A stretch of 64,000 nt of DNA, taken from NCBI GenBank assembly GCA_902728285.1, contig CACVBU010000784.1, forward strand, positions 1,897,575-1,961,574, in the 5' to 3' direction. How positions within the stretch are numbered: the first letter of the stretch is position 1; the number at the start of each line of letters is the position of its first letter. Shown piece by piece: positions 23,161-35,575 of the stretch. The DNA comes from Clytia hemisphaerica. Taxonomy: Eukaryota > Cnidaria > Hydrozoa > Leptothecata > Clytiidae. The notes below the pieces were generated by a model that worked only from the letters and a program-made list of their open reading frames with translations, was not told the DNA's origin and made no database searches. The translations under genes and the position numbers were made by a program.

Positions 23161-25361
23161 TCAACCGTGGTGATTGTATTTGTTTCCAATAACTTTGATG
23201 ATATTCTTAATCTCTACATATCCATTACCAACTGATCCAAACAAAGCAACCAGTATGATCGCAACAAATAGAATCTCCTTCCATAAAGGTAAATTACCTG
23301 ACAGTCGAGCGTAAAAAACAACAGGGAGGATAACGCCGAGTAATGCTGCAAATGAGCCACCGACGAACGACAGGACGGGTCCGAATGCTGGAATTACAAC
23401 CGCAGTAAAGAGAATGAAAAACATCCAAAAAGTTCGACTGATCACTCGTTGCCAACAAAAATCTGAAATGAAAAGATAAAAAGATTTTCTTCAGTATAGT
23501 CTTCGGCCAAAACTTAAGTAAACTCCACCCCGCGCTAACCACCGTTTTTTAATTTATCTCCTGAACTATTTCCTTTTTTAGTGATCTTGTGCAGACAATA
23601 GGATCGTCGAATTGCGAATATGCATCTTTCTGCAAAAAATCAGAAAAAACTAAGGATGAAAATTCGAGAAAATGTCAAAAAACCGGTTTTTAAGGCATAT
23701 TTTCGGCATTTTCGGCCGGAAAAAAAATGTTCATGTGCAGACGATAGGATCGTCCAAAACTTAGGCAGAGAATTTGGTAGGGTTCAGTAGAGTTTTAAAA
23801 ACCTTCATTCTTCTACTCGATTGAAAATTTCCCTCCACAACTATCCAGCCTGCAACAATTACTTTTTTACTTAAAAGTAATCCAACTAATTTTCTACCGG
23901 GGACAACATCAATTTTCCAGTGGAAAGGGCTTCTAGTGGGTCTGTATGAGAATGTGGTGAAGTGAAAGAGTGACACTAGTGGCTGTGGCAGGGGTGCTTT
24001 TCTTCTTTGAAATGCTAGTTGGTATTGGTATGTATACATTCCTGGCTAAAATTTCGTCCCCCATTGCGAAAAATACCCCACAATTTCAGCCCCACTGGAA
24101 AATTGACTTTGTCTTCATCCCCATTTGAAATTTAATGGAAAAAAATTGCACTTCGAAACCACCCCCATTTGATTTTTCGATCTGGGAATAGAATTTCTAT
24201 CCCCACTGGGATTTAATCCCTACTGAGGGAAGAAGCTCCACCGGGGCTTCGAGACAGGGGTGCTAAATCGGAGAAATATAATGAAAATATGTATCGCTCT
24301 GTACCTGTCGGAATTCCAACCAATGCTTCGAACTGTTGGTAAACTGGATTTATATTCAAAACAAAAGCACATAATACGTGTCCGCAAATACATGCTTGTG
24401 CTGCCATACAAAACGTCCGGAAAAGATGATTGGTAAAATAGAGTTCTAAGTATGAAAAAGTCGTTAACAAATCTTCACGTATCAAATCACCAAGGATTAT
24501 ATACGCCGTAAGAGGCGTAACAACGTAGAATATTGAAATGATAATATAGCCGACAGTGACGGACGTCACAAATTGGTCGGGTTTTTTCATGTCTGCTTGA
24601 ATGGTGGGGAAAATAGAGACACCGCCAAAACCGAACAAGACTGTCCCAAAAGCGTGTAGAAAACCATCCATTGTTTTCGGCATTGTCTTTTCATTGTCTA
24701 CTGTATACCCAGAAACGTAAGCTAGCATGACGATGACAAGGGCGATCGCCACTCCACTTGTCGCCATAGCCATGAAGCCAATCCCAGCAAAATCTTTGGG
24801 TGAGCCGAGAAAAGTAAACGGAAGTAAAACCATGCCACAAATCATGAACCAAATTCGTAACTGCATACGGTATGAATAATGATCCCATGGTGTTGACGGG
24901 ATTAACTCTAACAGAATTTCACCCGCTAAAAGCACAAAAACAATACACGTTAACACTTGGTTCACAAACAAAGCGAATATGGTGACGTAACGTCCGAATT
25001 TTCCGGTCGCTTCTAAGCCAACACGTGGATATGGGTCTCTTAGGCTTCTTCGATCAATATCTCGCATCACTGTAGCACATGCTTTTGCTAGAAGGATAGC
25101 ACAATAACACATGAGTAAGGAACACATCATGAACATAGGAATCCCAAGGTAGCCGACCAGTTTCATAGAATAAGGTAATGCAACGACACCTGCTCCAACA
25201 ACATCTCCAACAACGAAAAATATAGATGTTGTTAAACTGAGACCTGATTCTTCTTGTAATTGTTTGAATTGTTTTTCTTTCTTGATTTCATTTTCAGAGC
25301 GATCGACATCCATGATTTCTTGGTAAATTGGTGGTTGATATTTTTCCTCCTTATCTTCCAT
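23161..25361 (-). CDS. Amino-acid transporter (Aa_trans / AAAP family)
   Basis: Two coding exons, 25361-24305 and 23462-23161, joined in phase 1 (ACAG/GTACAG donor, TTTCAG acceptor); 452 residues. It begins MEDKEEKYQPP, with a hydrophilic cytoplasmic N-terminus (about 1-45), then the family signature VVGDVVGAGVVALPYSM in helix 1 and about eleven hydrophobic segments, as usual for AAAP proteins (SLC36/SLC38/AVT relatives). Exon 2 supplies the last helices from ISRTFWMFFILFT to the end. These carriers move neutral amino acids across plasma or vesicle membranes; the substrate cannot be told from sequence. The frame is open upstream to 25418 but has no other ATG, so Met 25361 is chosen. The intron (24304-23463) contains repeats at 23.6-24.26 kb. 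Confidence 0.88.
24035..24262 (-). repeat. CACCCCTGTCTC-type repeat, copy 1
   Basis: Read on the minus strand it starts CACCCCTGTCTCGAAGCCC and contains AAAGTCAATTTTCCAGTGGG and GGGGTATTTT. The same words in the same order are on the plus strand at 38218-38470, inside the second transgelin intron. It sits about 40 bp from the transporter donor site. Confidence 0.65.
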
Positions 25362-26361
25362 ATGGTGACAAACTGTGGTGAAGATTGCTATAAGGTAATA
25401 AAGAAATTTTCCTGTCAAGTTAGCCTCAGTTGAAGTGGAAAATACCCTTGACCAGCAAATTAAAACCCAGATGAAAAACAGTAATGCCGAAGAAAAACGA
25501 TTATGAATTTCAATACAATGTACCCATGATTTTCTAAGATTTTAACAAAATCTGATATCGTTGAAGTCCATGGAGCGCCAATATCAAAACATGACTTACT
25601 TGTCAAGGTAGTATAGCCGACAAATTCAGGAATTTGCAGAATTGTAACAAAAAAAAAAGTTGAATTTTCTTGATAAAACTCACTGCTGTGCAAAGTTCTT
25701 TTTGCAGAAGAATTTTTTTTTGCAAACAATGAAACATTCTCAAAGTGAGCAAAGAAATCTTTCTATTCTCAATGCTCAATATTCAATTGTCTTCTTTCGG
25801 CTGCCGGTAAAATAGCAAATGCAAGTGGCGAACGGTAAAAACTGAACCAGCACACACCCGTGCATAGATTTGGGTTGATTGTTCTCAATCAGCATTTTTC
25901 AACACCCCCTTCTCAGTGGGTGTAAAATATTAGACTGAAACTCAATGGGTGATATTTCCATATTTTTTATGGTTAGGATTTAAATTCCATTGTTTTCAAG
26001 TCAGAAAGTTCAGTGGAGATGGGAAAAGAGCATAATATTTTGCAGTGAGGATTGGTTTATTTGATTATTTCCGTTGGGGAAAAAAATGGAGAATTTATCG
26101 TCCACTGCGGCCGATATTTTGGCTAATTTTTCCATTTTTCCAGTGAAAAGGGTCCTAGTGGGTTGTGAGAAGGGTGTTTTTTTTAGGCAACATGGTGTTT
26201 GTAAAAAAATATCTCACCAAATAGAATAAAAATCTAAATTTCACAGCTGTCATAATTGTTCAAACGTTTAAAATCAAACTTTTATGAATTTTATGAACAC
26301 TTGAAAAGTGCACCATTGGAATTTTTGAAGAATGCCGAATACGGCGCAAGATTTTGTTTTG

Positions 26362-27392
26362 GGGAGTTTCTAAACATCGACCAGAAATGGCGACCACGAC
26401 CAGCGACCGGCGACCGGCGACCAGATAAATTTGGGTTATCGAGTTTACCTGCTCTCTCCACCGTGGAGAACATCCAAATCGAGTCCTGAGGTGGCTTTCA
26501 AATGAACCACTGAGCACGTGGCTGAGAATTACCCTAGCTAGAAAAGTGACTTTTGATGTTACCAGTCATTTTCTAGACAAAGTGACACTATTTGACAAAA
26601 TATTGACTGGGCAATTAAGTGTGATGCCTGTAAACTTTATTACACCAAATATTTTAATTGTACCGAATGAGATGCCTTTAGTATGAATAGATAGAAATTG
26701 TCAGTAGGAAAAAGCTGTGAAGGTCAGTTTTAGAGATAAGAATCTCATCAATTATTCTATTGTCCTTACATTGTCAAAATGACTTATTTTGACAAAATAA
26801 TGATCTGATGATCAAATATAAAGCTTCCTAAATAAATTCCAGCACAAATTTTGCCATCAAGTAATTTGATACCTAAAATACAAAAGGATAGAAATTGACA
26901 CTCTATTCAAGCTCCAAGAGCGTTGAAATGGCTGCTCTGCACGTTTTGCACGTGGCTTTATAGGGGCCCCCCAGCGGTTTGCGTGATTGCGTGAATGGGC
27001 ATTCTCGGTTGCGTGAATGCGTGAAAATTGAAAAAAAAATGCGTGAATGCGTGAATTGAAAAAGTTTGCGTGAACGTGAAAATGTACTATTTTGTTTGTG
27101 AATACGTGAATTTTCCATTTTTTCCACCGATTATGTGCAGTTTTCCCGATTTTCCAATGTTTCCCCCCGATTTTTCCCAAAAAAATTTCCGATTTCTGAA
27201 AAATCGAGTTATTGCGTGAAACTCGAAGAAAATTTGCGTGAATGCGTGAATTTCAATTCGATAAATAAATTATCATAAGAGAAAGACTCTACGGTGGAGA
27301 AAGAGGAAAAACTCGATAACCCAACTTTATCTGGTCGCCGGTCGTGGTCACTGGTCGTAGTCGCCATTTCTTGTTGATGTTTAGAAACTCCC
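26362..27392. mobile_element. Foldback element with CGACCGG arms and GCGTGAAT core array
   Basis: Inverted arms of about 110 bp: the left runs GGGAGTTTCTAAACATCGAC to TCTCCACCGTGGA, and the right (27285-27392) is its inverted copy. The left arm has extra CGACCGG units. Inside, 26980-27250 has many direct repeats of GCGTGAATGCGTGAA. No transposase frame is seen. Confidence 0.7.
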
Positions 27393-28372
27393 TTAGGCTG
27401 CTGGCATCCACTAACGGATTCGTGCTCCTTATAGAGGATGCTTAATAATATACTACCTGGGGTTTTGTAGAGGTCTGCGATTCAGACCAAAACTCCCTTT
27501 TTTTGACTGGCGGGAAAAGTATATTCATATAATCTGAAATACTGGAAAAGATTAATAGACAGGTGTCTTTGCTGTCTTTAGATTGATAATCTTTCCAAAA
27601 CCTTTCTGCTGAAAAACGTTGTTAATTTTTTTGTTATAAGAATCTTAACCAGGAAGATTTAATCTTTATGAATCTCTGGCTTAAAATTGTAAGCACTGTG
27701 CATTTTAGCTAAAAAAACTCTAAAAACCTAATGTGTAATTGAAAAAGTCTTCGTTCATTCGAATCAGTTGGAATCGTTAGGATTTCTATAGTTCTATAGT
27801 TTAAAATTCAAAGACACGACCAGCCTCCATTGGTGTTTTTCATAAAGAATCTTATAAGAAAATTTTCATCTTATAAAAAAAATTATCAACTGTTTATCTT
27901 TCTTTTCTTTTCATCACTTTATTCATATTTCTATGTGAAGAAGAGCAAATATTGTCGTAAGAAGAGCTCGCCTTCCTTTTACAAACTTTTCACGTTTCTT
28001 CATAACATAACTGTGAAGTGAAGAAGAAAGGTCTGAAAGGTGTGTGTTTTGAAGACTAACGTGGTTTCTTCGTTTTTAAAATGTTAAGCTGAGTTTGTCG
28101 CTTTTTTTTTGGGAGTTTGTAGTACTTCGTATGAAGATGGGTTGGGTCCGAGGAGTCAGTATCAACCGGTATTCAGGTATCGTATCGAAGTTTTTCCGGT
28201 TTCGAACAGAAAAGCAAGTCTCACGGCCATCATTCCGGTATTTCAGATAATCTCTGGAATCTCGAGAAAATTGGCCGCTATTCCGGTATTCCAACTGTAA
28301 GTAGGGTAGTTTCCGGTGTCCGGTATCGAGTATCTTTTCACTGGATTATATTTCTGAAATTCAGGTATTATA

Positions 28373-29316
28373 CAGTCAGGAACTATTGCAAATTAGGCTA
28401 TGTTCGTCGATTCTGGCCTAACTTGGATACGATGGCTTAATTAAGCCAGAAATTGTAGCCTAATTAGGCTGGAAGGAACAAAATTCCAATTTTTGACTTG
28501 GATTTCAAAATCCGCGTCAATATTTAGCATAAAATGTCAAATTCTTATTCGTTTGAATACGTTCCAAATGTTTTTTGGGTAAAATTTGGGCGGACTGAGA
28601 AAATATTCAGTTTTTAAATATTATGCTGTTTCAGCAAAATTATGTTTACATATATACAGCAGTACAGTCGAAATTATTTCAAGATTAATGTAAACAAACG
28701 TAAGTAATCCAAACTTTGCTTTAGAAACATGTTTTATCTATCTATTTTTTATCTTCGTAATAATCTTGTTTTGTACACTTTTAGATTTTATGAACAACCT
28801 CAGCTATAATATATAAAAAAACGTAAAAAAGACCTTCCTCAATTTAAATATTTAATCAATCTATCAAGTGTAAATTTAATATCTTAATAACATATCTTTA
28901 AGATCAGCAAAACCAAAAAACTATACTTTTAAAGCCCACGATAACAACAATATTATGATCTACTAAAGTATTTTTCATTTTTCAGACAAAAAATGGCGCG
29001 CTGCATGTAGAACTTAAATCGGCTTAATTTGGCTATCATGGCCAAATTAAGCTAAATTTTAATAAGATAATCACATCTTTTCACTCCTCTCTAAAAAGAG
29101 AAAAGTTTTTCGCTTTAAATACTCTTCTTAGTACAAGTAACAAGTCCATGTAGTAAGATTGACGCGGATTTTACTTGTTCTCAAGATATTTAGGTTTGAA
29201 TATTTCATATATCCAAATTAAGCCATTAATATCCTAACTAGGATATAAATTCTAGCCTAATTAGTCGAACATCCTAGTTTGGCCATCATAGCCTAATTTG
29301 CAATAGTTCCTGACTG
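28373..29316. mobile_element. 944-bp TIR element with TTATA target duplication
   Basis: Perfect 30-bp terminal inverted repeats starting CAGTCAGGAACTATTGCAAA. Both flanks are TTATA (28368-28372 and 29317-29321). Inner sequence has more TAATTAGGCT and GGCTTAATT words. No transposase frame, so non-autonomous. The CAGTC ends and TA-rich target fit a Tc1/mariner-type source, although the duplication visible here is 5 bp. Confidence 0.85.
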
Positions 29317-29887
29317 TTATAAGAAGCCAATCAATAAAAATACACTTATAATATATGGTCAATAGGTCTATGGAAATCCAGGTAGTAATACCTGCACGAG
29401 GTTTGGACTGACATACATTCTAGTCAAATTATTTCATCTTAGATTCAGACTTTCTGATTGAAGGTGACTCATGAAGAAATTCTACTTAAATTCCTAGACC
29501 GACGCTCATAAAAGATCCAAGAAAATTATTCCAATTTTGTTTAATAACAATTCTTTCAAATTTTCCTTGTCTGTGGTTTCGCTTCAAAGGAGATGAAAGG
29601 AAAAGCTTATCAGTTTTTATATAAACTTTCGTATAGTAATCTATTTCCAAAAGTTTTTCAACACTTTATCAAAAAAAGATATTTCGGGTGTTTTTATCTG
29701 GCTTACATCCCTATTGTCTGAATCTTGTAATCTTAGTTCAGCCACATTTTACTTTCGAGGAATTTTTTATAAGCAATTTAGATATCACTGATCTTGCAAG
29801 AAAGTTGGTGTTGGATGTTTACATGATTTACAAATGGGTGCATATTTCAAGCTAAAGAGGACGAGATAAAGTAGACTAATAAAGGTT

Positions 29888-29902
29888 GGGGGGGGGGGGG
29901 GG
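29888..29902. repeat. Poly-G tract (15 G)
   Basis: Fifteen consecutive G on the plus strand; a G-quadruplex or sequencing-slip site. No gene nearby. Confidence 0.85.
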
Positions 29903-30945
29903 TGGGAAACCGTCTACCCATATTTTATTGTTTACAACTCAAAGATTTATTGGGGTTTCTTAAGAATAGATTTGTATGATATTTGTCTTATATATGGAGC
30001 ACGGATGCCCTCGTGGATGCCACTCGTGGGTTTTGTTTTCCTCAACCGAGATTGATTTCCGCTTATTTTCTCTCCAATAAATTACGGTAAGCCATAACTG
30101 CTGTTTTATGGAACAGCTGCAATTAAGACCAGACCAGTATAAGGAATGTCTATAGCAATCAATGTTCTTATAAAAAAAGGGGACATAATACATCTAACAC
30201 CACAACAGGGGTCTGGGGTCAATCTTGATCAAATTCCAAAACTTTTTTTTTTGTCACCGTTATTTTGGAATTTTTGACAATCATGATGATCTTTTTATGA
30301 ATCTTTACGCGTGCTGCTGTTGTAAATGGAGGACGATATTTTCGGAGAAGGTTTTTCAATCATTCGATCAATCATTGATGACTCGCCATTTTAACGATGA
30401 TAGTTTGATTGTTCGTTAATGAATCGTGGGAAAATGATGGCATTTGATTTTTAAAGAGAACAAAGGGCATCATTAGCGACTTTATCTATCTATATTTTTC
30501 TGCAATGGAGACGGTGAGCTTCTAAATCCTGATTGACTGAGCACTACAGTAGATCAACACTCTTACCGTCCTCGATTTTGTGGGTCAGAACTGCGGCTTT
30601 TTCCAAATAGCTTCAGCCACTCCGCCGCCTTCAAAAAATTGCAAATACTAAACTCGCTGTTAAAAACGAGCTGAGCCGTACCGCTGATTTAGTCCAGAAA
30701 TATCACCAAGATGGCTAAAAGGCTAAAAAGAGTAAGTAGGCACTAACATTGACGACCAACAAGGACATGCCATAAGCCACTGGAAGAACTCTTCCTTTCT
30801 ATTTATTTCCTTAGTATCTCCTTTCTTCGAATGTTTACACAAAATGCGGACACAAAAATTAAGTCGAGTATTGATTGATATCTGAATTTATAAGTGGTAT
30901 CTGAATTTTATTTTTAACTCTATACAAATAAAATGTACATCGAAT

Positions 30946-31233
30946 CAGTGGCGTGGTGGCAGGGGGGCCAGGCCCCCGCAGCGGAGCCCTTTTGAGAAGG
31001 GGCGCCCAAAAATAAGGGACGCCAAGAAGGATTTTTCAGGCGCCCATATCGAAAGATTGACAAATGAAAAAACAAAAATGGCGCCCCTCATCACCTCAAA
31101 AAATTTTCTGGCTCGCTTCGCTCGCACACCCATAATGAGCGTATAGAGAGGGGTGCCAAAAAACAAAAAATCTTTAAAAAGGGCGCCATATTTGCCCTGG
31201 CCACCCCAGAGAAATTTTCCCACCACGCCACTG
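30946..31233. mobile_element. hAT-like MITE
   Basis: 288 bp with ends CAGTGGCGTGGTGG and CCACCACGCCACTG. Flanking 8-mers CATCGAAT and CATTGAAT differ at one base, the 8-bp target duplication expected of hAT elements. The interior is GC-rich with GGCGCCC words and no transposase. Confidence 0.88.
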
Positions 31234-31573
31234 CATTGAATCTCAGTATCAAGCGGCTAAAGGTCATTTTTCGTAACGGTCAGATTTCGGGCATCCGTCC
31301 TTACCCTGGCGAGCAATGTACTCTGAATCTCCGAAACAGAATGACACCATATAGATATTTCTAATTTAATCCAATTGCGAACCTGATACTGGAATGCATT
31401 AGTTGCGACCTAACAAGTTGTTAATACTTTTACCAGTCTTTTATCTCGCTTTTTTATCATATCTCCTTATCTTATCTCTAAATGTGAAACATGATTTCGG
31501 GTATTTTTGACCTTTTCTCAAAGCAAGATATTTTCAAATGAAGTAGTGTCTACTTTCAGTACTTTGGTCTTGT

Positions 31574-31798
31574 ATGGTTATATCACTAGGCTTCGTCTTA
31601 ATTTTGCTAAATGTGAGGAGTGAATTACTTGAGAAAAGGTGTACAATTCCTTTTGACATCTCGAACAATGCCAATGGGTCTCTCGCGTTTCCACCTAAAT
31701 ATTTTCAAAAACATCCAGCGCCTGAAAAGACCACTTCGCCCATCCATCCATTCAAGATTTTTAAAAACCTTTTTAGATATTCGGATCGGTGGAATTAG
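31574..31798 (+). CDS. Candidate small secreted peptide (uncertain)
   Basis: An ATG-started frame of 74 residues begins MVISLGFVLILLNVRS, a plausible signal peptide, followed by a Lys-Arg pair (LLEKRC) and a Pro/Lys-rich mature part ending YSDRWN. A possible acceptor (CTTTCAG) lies at about 31553-31559, upstream of the ATG. No family is recognised. The next 170 bp are a pogo-like repeat, so the frame may be chance or a remnant. Confidence 0.3.
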   Translation: MVISLGFVLILLNVRSELLEKRCTIPFDISNNANGSLAFPPKYFQKHPAPEKTTSPIHPFKIFKNLFRYSDRWN

Positions 31799-31828
31799 AC
31801 AATAATTATGGAAATAATTTAAGTATTT

Positions 31829-31970
31829 CAGACGATGCATAAGAGTATCTGCAACTCGAACACTCACGAGGAACACAAACTTGTTCGAGTTAAGGAGTGG
31901 AGTAAGGTTTATAAAGCATTGTTAACTGAAGGAACAGAACATATAAATTTTTTTGGGAATGTCCGGAATT
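31829..31970. repeat. pogo-like MITE fragment
   Basis: Contains AACTCGAACACTCACGAGG and GTTCGAGTTAAGGAGTGGAG, matching the copies at 7985, 13143 and 47695. Confidence 0.55.
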
Positions 31971-32783
31971 CTAGGCAAAAAGCATGTTCTTATTCTAAAG
32001 AAATTTTCTGTGGTGTATTTTCAGTTTTCATTTGGACGATGATATGGTATGGCAGAAATAGGAAACAAAATTCATACTTCGAAGGGTCGGATACAGGAGG
32101 TAGGCTATCTTATTCATGGAGAGTAATTAGTTTCCATATAAGGTAATACGATAATAAAGTGCACTCTCCTCCATTGGTTATAGCCTCCCTCTGTATCCGA
32201 GCCTGCTTCGAAAGAGCGATTTCAAGCGTGTCGGATAAATGTCCGACCGTTATTAAATCCCTGTGATGGGATGATGGGATAAGATCATCCAACGTACTAT
32301 ACCTAAAAGAGAGTTCTCTGTAAACCATGGGTGGCTTGTTTGTTTCTTTCTATTTGGCAGATCCTTAATAAAAATTGTTTTTTCAATACTTGTAAAACCT
32401 GCCAAAAAATTTGTCAGAACAACATTTTGCTTGTCTATTTTGTTTATCTGTGGTTATCCTTCTCATTTGATTTCTTTTTTTTTGCGGGAGGTCCCCGGGG
32501 TCTGAAGTAGCGAGCACCTCACTAATAACCGGGACTTTTCATCTCGTTTCTTGCGTAAAAAAACGCGGGTGACGTCTAGTATAGGCTAGGTCTGAAGTTG
32601 CTGATCGAAAACTCGCACCCTGTATCTCGCACGGGCTATCAATACACACCTCAGACCTGAATATTACTTTATTGCCTGAAAACATATGTTAAACTTAAGG
32701 CTACTAAGCAAGTATATCAGTTAAATTGTTGTTGACACTATATAAACGCAAACAAGAGAAATTACGCTGCATTCTGTCAAAAT

Positions 32784-32893
32784 TTCCACGAAACTTGGCA
32801 AGGTTAATGAAATTGAGACATATCAAACTTGATTGAATTTGATTGTTAATCAAGTACTATATGTCTCATTTCAATGACCTTGCATGGAAATTC
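32784..32893. repeat. Imperfect palindrome, about 110 bp
   Basis: Left arm ATTTCCACGAAACTTGGCAAG through GAGACATAT; right arm ATATGTCTCATTTCAATGACC to TGCATGGAAAT, inverted. Inner AACTTGATT and AATCAAGT extend the stem. MITE-like. Confidence 0.7.
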
Positions 32894-33804
32894 TTCCGGT
32901 TTGAAGTTTTTTCAAGGTCGACAGTGATTGGCTTGCTCGATATATAACTATTCGAATCAATCTTTCTATAAGCTTAAAACAATCAATCGAGATTTTTTAA
33001 GCGCATTGGAAGTTATAGTTCAAAGGCAGTAAGTTTAAGGGAAGTTTAAGACTCATTTTGTAACAGCTTTTAATTCATAGCGGATTATACCTTGATTTGA
33101 AATGACAGTTACAGGATTATACTGGTTCGGAATTAGTTTTTTTTATAAGCATTCTTTTAGTTGTACCAATCACAAGGCCTAAATTTTCAAAGTTTTAATT
33201 ATTTTTTAGAATCATGCTGATCCTCTACGATATTAATTGACAATGTAAATAAGGCTTTAAGAAATTTCGAGATAATCGTTTTCTCCTTGGTCTTCTTTAA
33301 AATTTAAAGATGACGTAGAATATTTTCCGAGAGATTGGAAGGTTTTCTCAAGAATGTTTTCATCCTTGAGGATGAAAAATTTAAGAATCAAGAGTCTAGT
33401 TTCAATTTATGTAATTCTTATAAAAAAACTATCTATTTCCCTCTCACACCTTAAGAAGATACTTCATAGCTCTTAAACAAGGCTTTCTCGTTTGATGTAA
33501 GTTCGGAGACAAGGTCATCAAATACTATGTTATGAAAAAGATTTGTTTCTTTGACAAAAAAACGGTACATAATTTTGCAAAGGCGATTGAATTTTTGTGC
33601 TCTGACAATCAGGTATTCAATCTGAGATATTTTCAATGTCCATAAACTATAGTTGTAAAACATCAATCTTCTAGATTGTTCAGATGAAATCGAGAACAAG
33701 TATCTCAATTGAAATTTCGAGTCAAGAAGTTCAGATTATGTATCGTACTGGAAAATAGCAATTTTTTCCATGCTGGCGTTATCTCCTTGGTGTCATTTCC
33801 GCGC

Positions 33805-33812
33805 TATATAAA
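33805..33812 (+). promoter_or_regulatory. Candidate TATA box, transgelin gene A
   Basis: TATATAAA 171 bp upstream of the ATG. The paralogue 4 kb downstream has the same octamer at 37952, 120 bp before its ATG, which supports a conserved promoter. Confidence 0.45.
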
Positions 33813-33982
33813 GTTATTAACAAAATCTTTAATATATTATTACCGATAGCGTCGTTTTATGCTCATCTCTTGGTACACGATTTTGGCCGATATGGTTTAC
33901 CGTTGAACATGTTTTATGATTGTAATTTTGCTTTCTATTTTCTCGTTTCTCAGCCAACTAACTAAAAACACATAAATTCAAA

Positions 33983-35076
33983 ATGGCAGCAAGACCAAAG
34001 GGTTACGGATTAACTGCTGAAGTCAGAGGAAAAATTGATGGCAAATATGATGGCGAATTAGGTAAGTTGAATCTCATACTTCATACAATTTCGAAACGTG
34101 TTTTATTTTAACTTCTTCCACTCAACTACCAGTCAGAGAATTCCCTCAATTGCGGTATACTGTAATCGCGGGAAGAAATAACTACCGCGATTGAGAGAAT
34201 TCCTCGACTGACAACTGTTTTATCGGAGCACCACTAATAATAACCACCACTGCCAAATTTTATCAATGAGTAACCTGCTAAACTTTTCTCTTCAATAATT
34301 TGGAAAATAGTTTTTAACTCTTTACCGGATCAGGTATGATACCAATATTGCTCCTTTAGCCATCTCTATCTGCTATTGAAGTTTGAAGATCTTCAAGTTT
34401 TAGGTCAGTCTAGCTATATAGTTATTTTTGAAAGCACGAAATAGTTTTAACATCTGATCGTCCTACCGCATGTAACTTTATTCTGTTGTGTTATTTTGCC
34501 CAAGTTTGCAAGGCATTTCTTATAAAGTGGATGGTAAAAAGCACCCCCCCCCATTTATTTTCCTCCATTGTTTTTCTCATAGCACAACAAGCCATGCAAT
34601 TCATTGAACATTACGTTCCTGACTCCAACGTTTCTGGAAACAGTACATCAGATGCAGTTGCCGAAAAACTGAAAGACGGGGTCGTTTTATGTAAACTCAT
34701 CAATGCTATCGAACCTGGGTCCATTAAAAAATTCAACGAATCAAAAATGGCTTTTAAACAGATGGAAAACATCGGAAAGTTCTTAGACGCTATCGACCAG
34801 TACGGTGTTGCGAAATCAGATAGTTTCCAAACAGTCGATCTTTATGAGAAACAAAACATGCCAGCTGTCATCAATGCTATCCACGCTTTAGGACGAAAAG
34901 CACAATCTAAAGGGTGTTATGGTATCGGCCCAAAAGAGTCGCAAGCCAACAAACGGGAATTTACTGAAGAGCAAATGCGTGCTGGTTCAAATGTTATCGG
35001 ACTTCAAATGGGTTCCAATAAAGGAGCGTCTCAGGCTGGTCAAAACTTTGGTAAAACTAGATCTATCATGGATTAA
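33983..35076 (+). CDS. Transgelin/calponin-like protein, gene A
   Basis: Exon 1 33983-34061 and exon 2 34583-35076, joined in phase 1; 190 residues. After the N-terminal KGYGLTAEV comes a single calponin-homology domain (about 28-135, including KLKDGVVLCKLIN and MAFKQMENIGKFL), then one calponin repeat ending VIGLQMGSNKGASQAGQNFG. This is the transgelin/SM22/Mp20 layout: one CH domain plus one C-terminal actin-binding repeat. Such proteins bind and bundle actin filaments in muscle or contractile cells. The intron (34062-34582) holds a small palindrome at 34130-34214. Gene B at 38079 is a paralogue with the same exon sizes (79 and 494 nt) and phase. Confidence 0.95.
34130..34214. repeat. Palindrome in transgelin A intron
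   Basis: Arms CAGTCAGAGAATTCCCTCAA...GCGGTA and inverted TACCGCGATTGAGAGAATTC...GACTG around a loop of about 25 bp. Confidence 0.75.
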
Positions 35077-35374
35077 GTTGGTGATTTATTTGGCAATGAA
35101 CAAGTTTATCTGTCACTTTTTGCATTTGTAACCATGCTGGACTTTTTTTCGAAGACTTTTTCAATTAATATTTTCGAGATACGTTTTGAAGGGTATTATG
35201 GGTATTGAAATCAGTATACGAGCACTGGGTACGATTCTTATTGTTTAGTATTATACAGAGGTAGGAAAATCTATTTGATGTTTATTTTAGAATATTTAAA
35301 GACTATCAAAAACCCTGACGTGTGATGAATTATTACCATGGTTTTCATGTCCCTAAGGGCTTCAATGGTTAAAA

Positions 35375-35575
35375 TACCCAGAGCAAGTTAAAAACATTTT
35401 AAGACTTTGTGGACTCTAAAATGCCCAATTTCTTAGAATTTGCTCAAAATTACTCACAGAATGGCGAAAAAGAGCATTTTATGAACATTTTTAGGCTTCA
35501 AACTGAAAAAGTCCAAAACATCTAGTAAATCCAAAGGCTTCAAAGTTTTAGATCTTCTTCTAAAAAAACGTTTAT
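35375..35575. repeat. Dispersed AAGAACAT-family repeat copy
   Basis: Same word order as 6612-6835: CATTTTAAGACTTTGTGGAC, CTCTAAAATGCCCAATTTCT, GAACATTTTTAGGCTTCAAA, ending TTCTAAAAAAACG. Confidence 0.75.

Larger units (their letters stand above)
25425..33800. other. Transposon-rich region without firm genes
   Basis: 8.4 kb with no supported multi-exon gene. It holds the foldback at 26362-27392, the TIR element at 28373-29316, a poly-G tract at 29888, the hAT-like element at 30946-31233 and a palindrome at 32784-32893. One weak small secreted candidate is at 31574-31798. Other open frames are fragments of these repeats. Confidence 0.55.

Noticed and set aside
25460..25729. Upstream frame as a 5' extension of the transporter
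   Set aside because: Not in joinable phase with good splice sites; the protein is complete from Met 25361 for this family.
26857..27180. Minus-strand frames rich in HSR/HAN words
   Set aside because: Translation of the GCGTGAAT tandem array.
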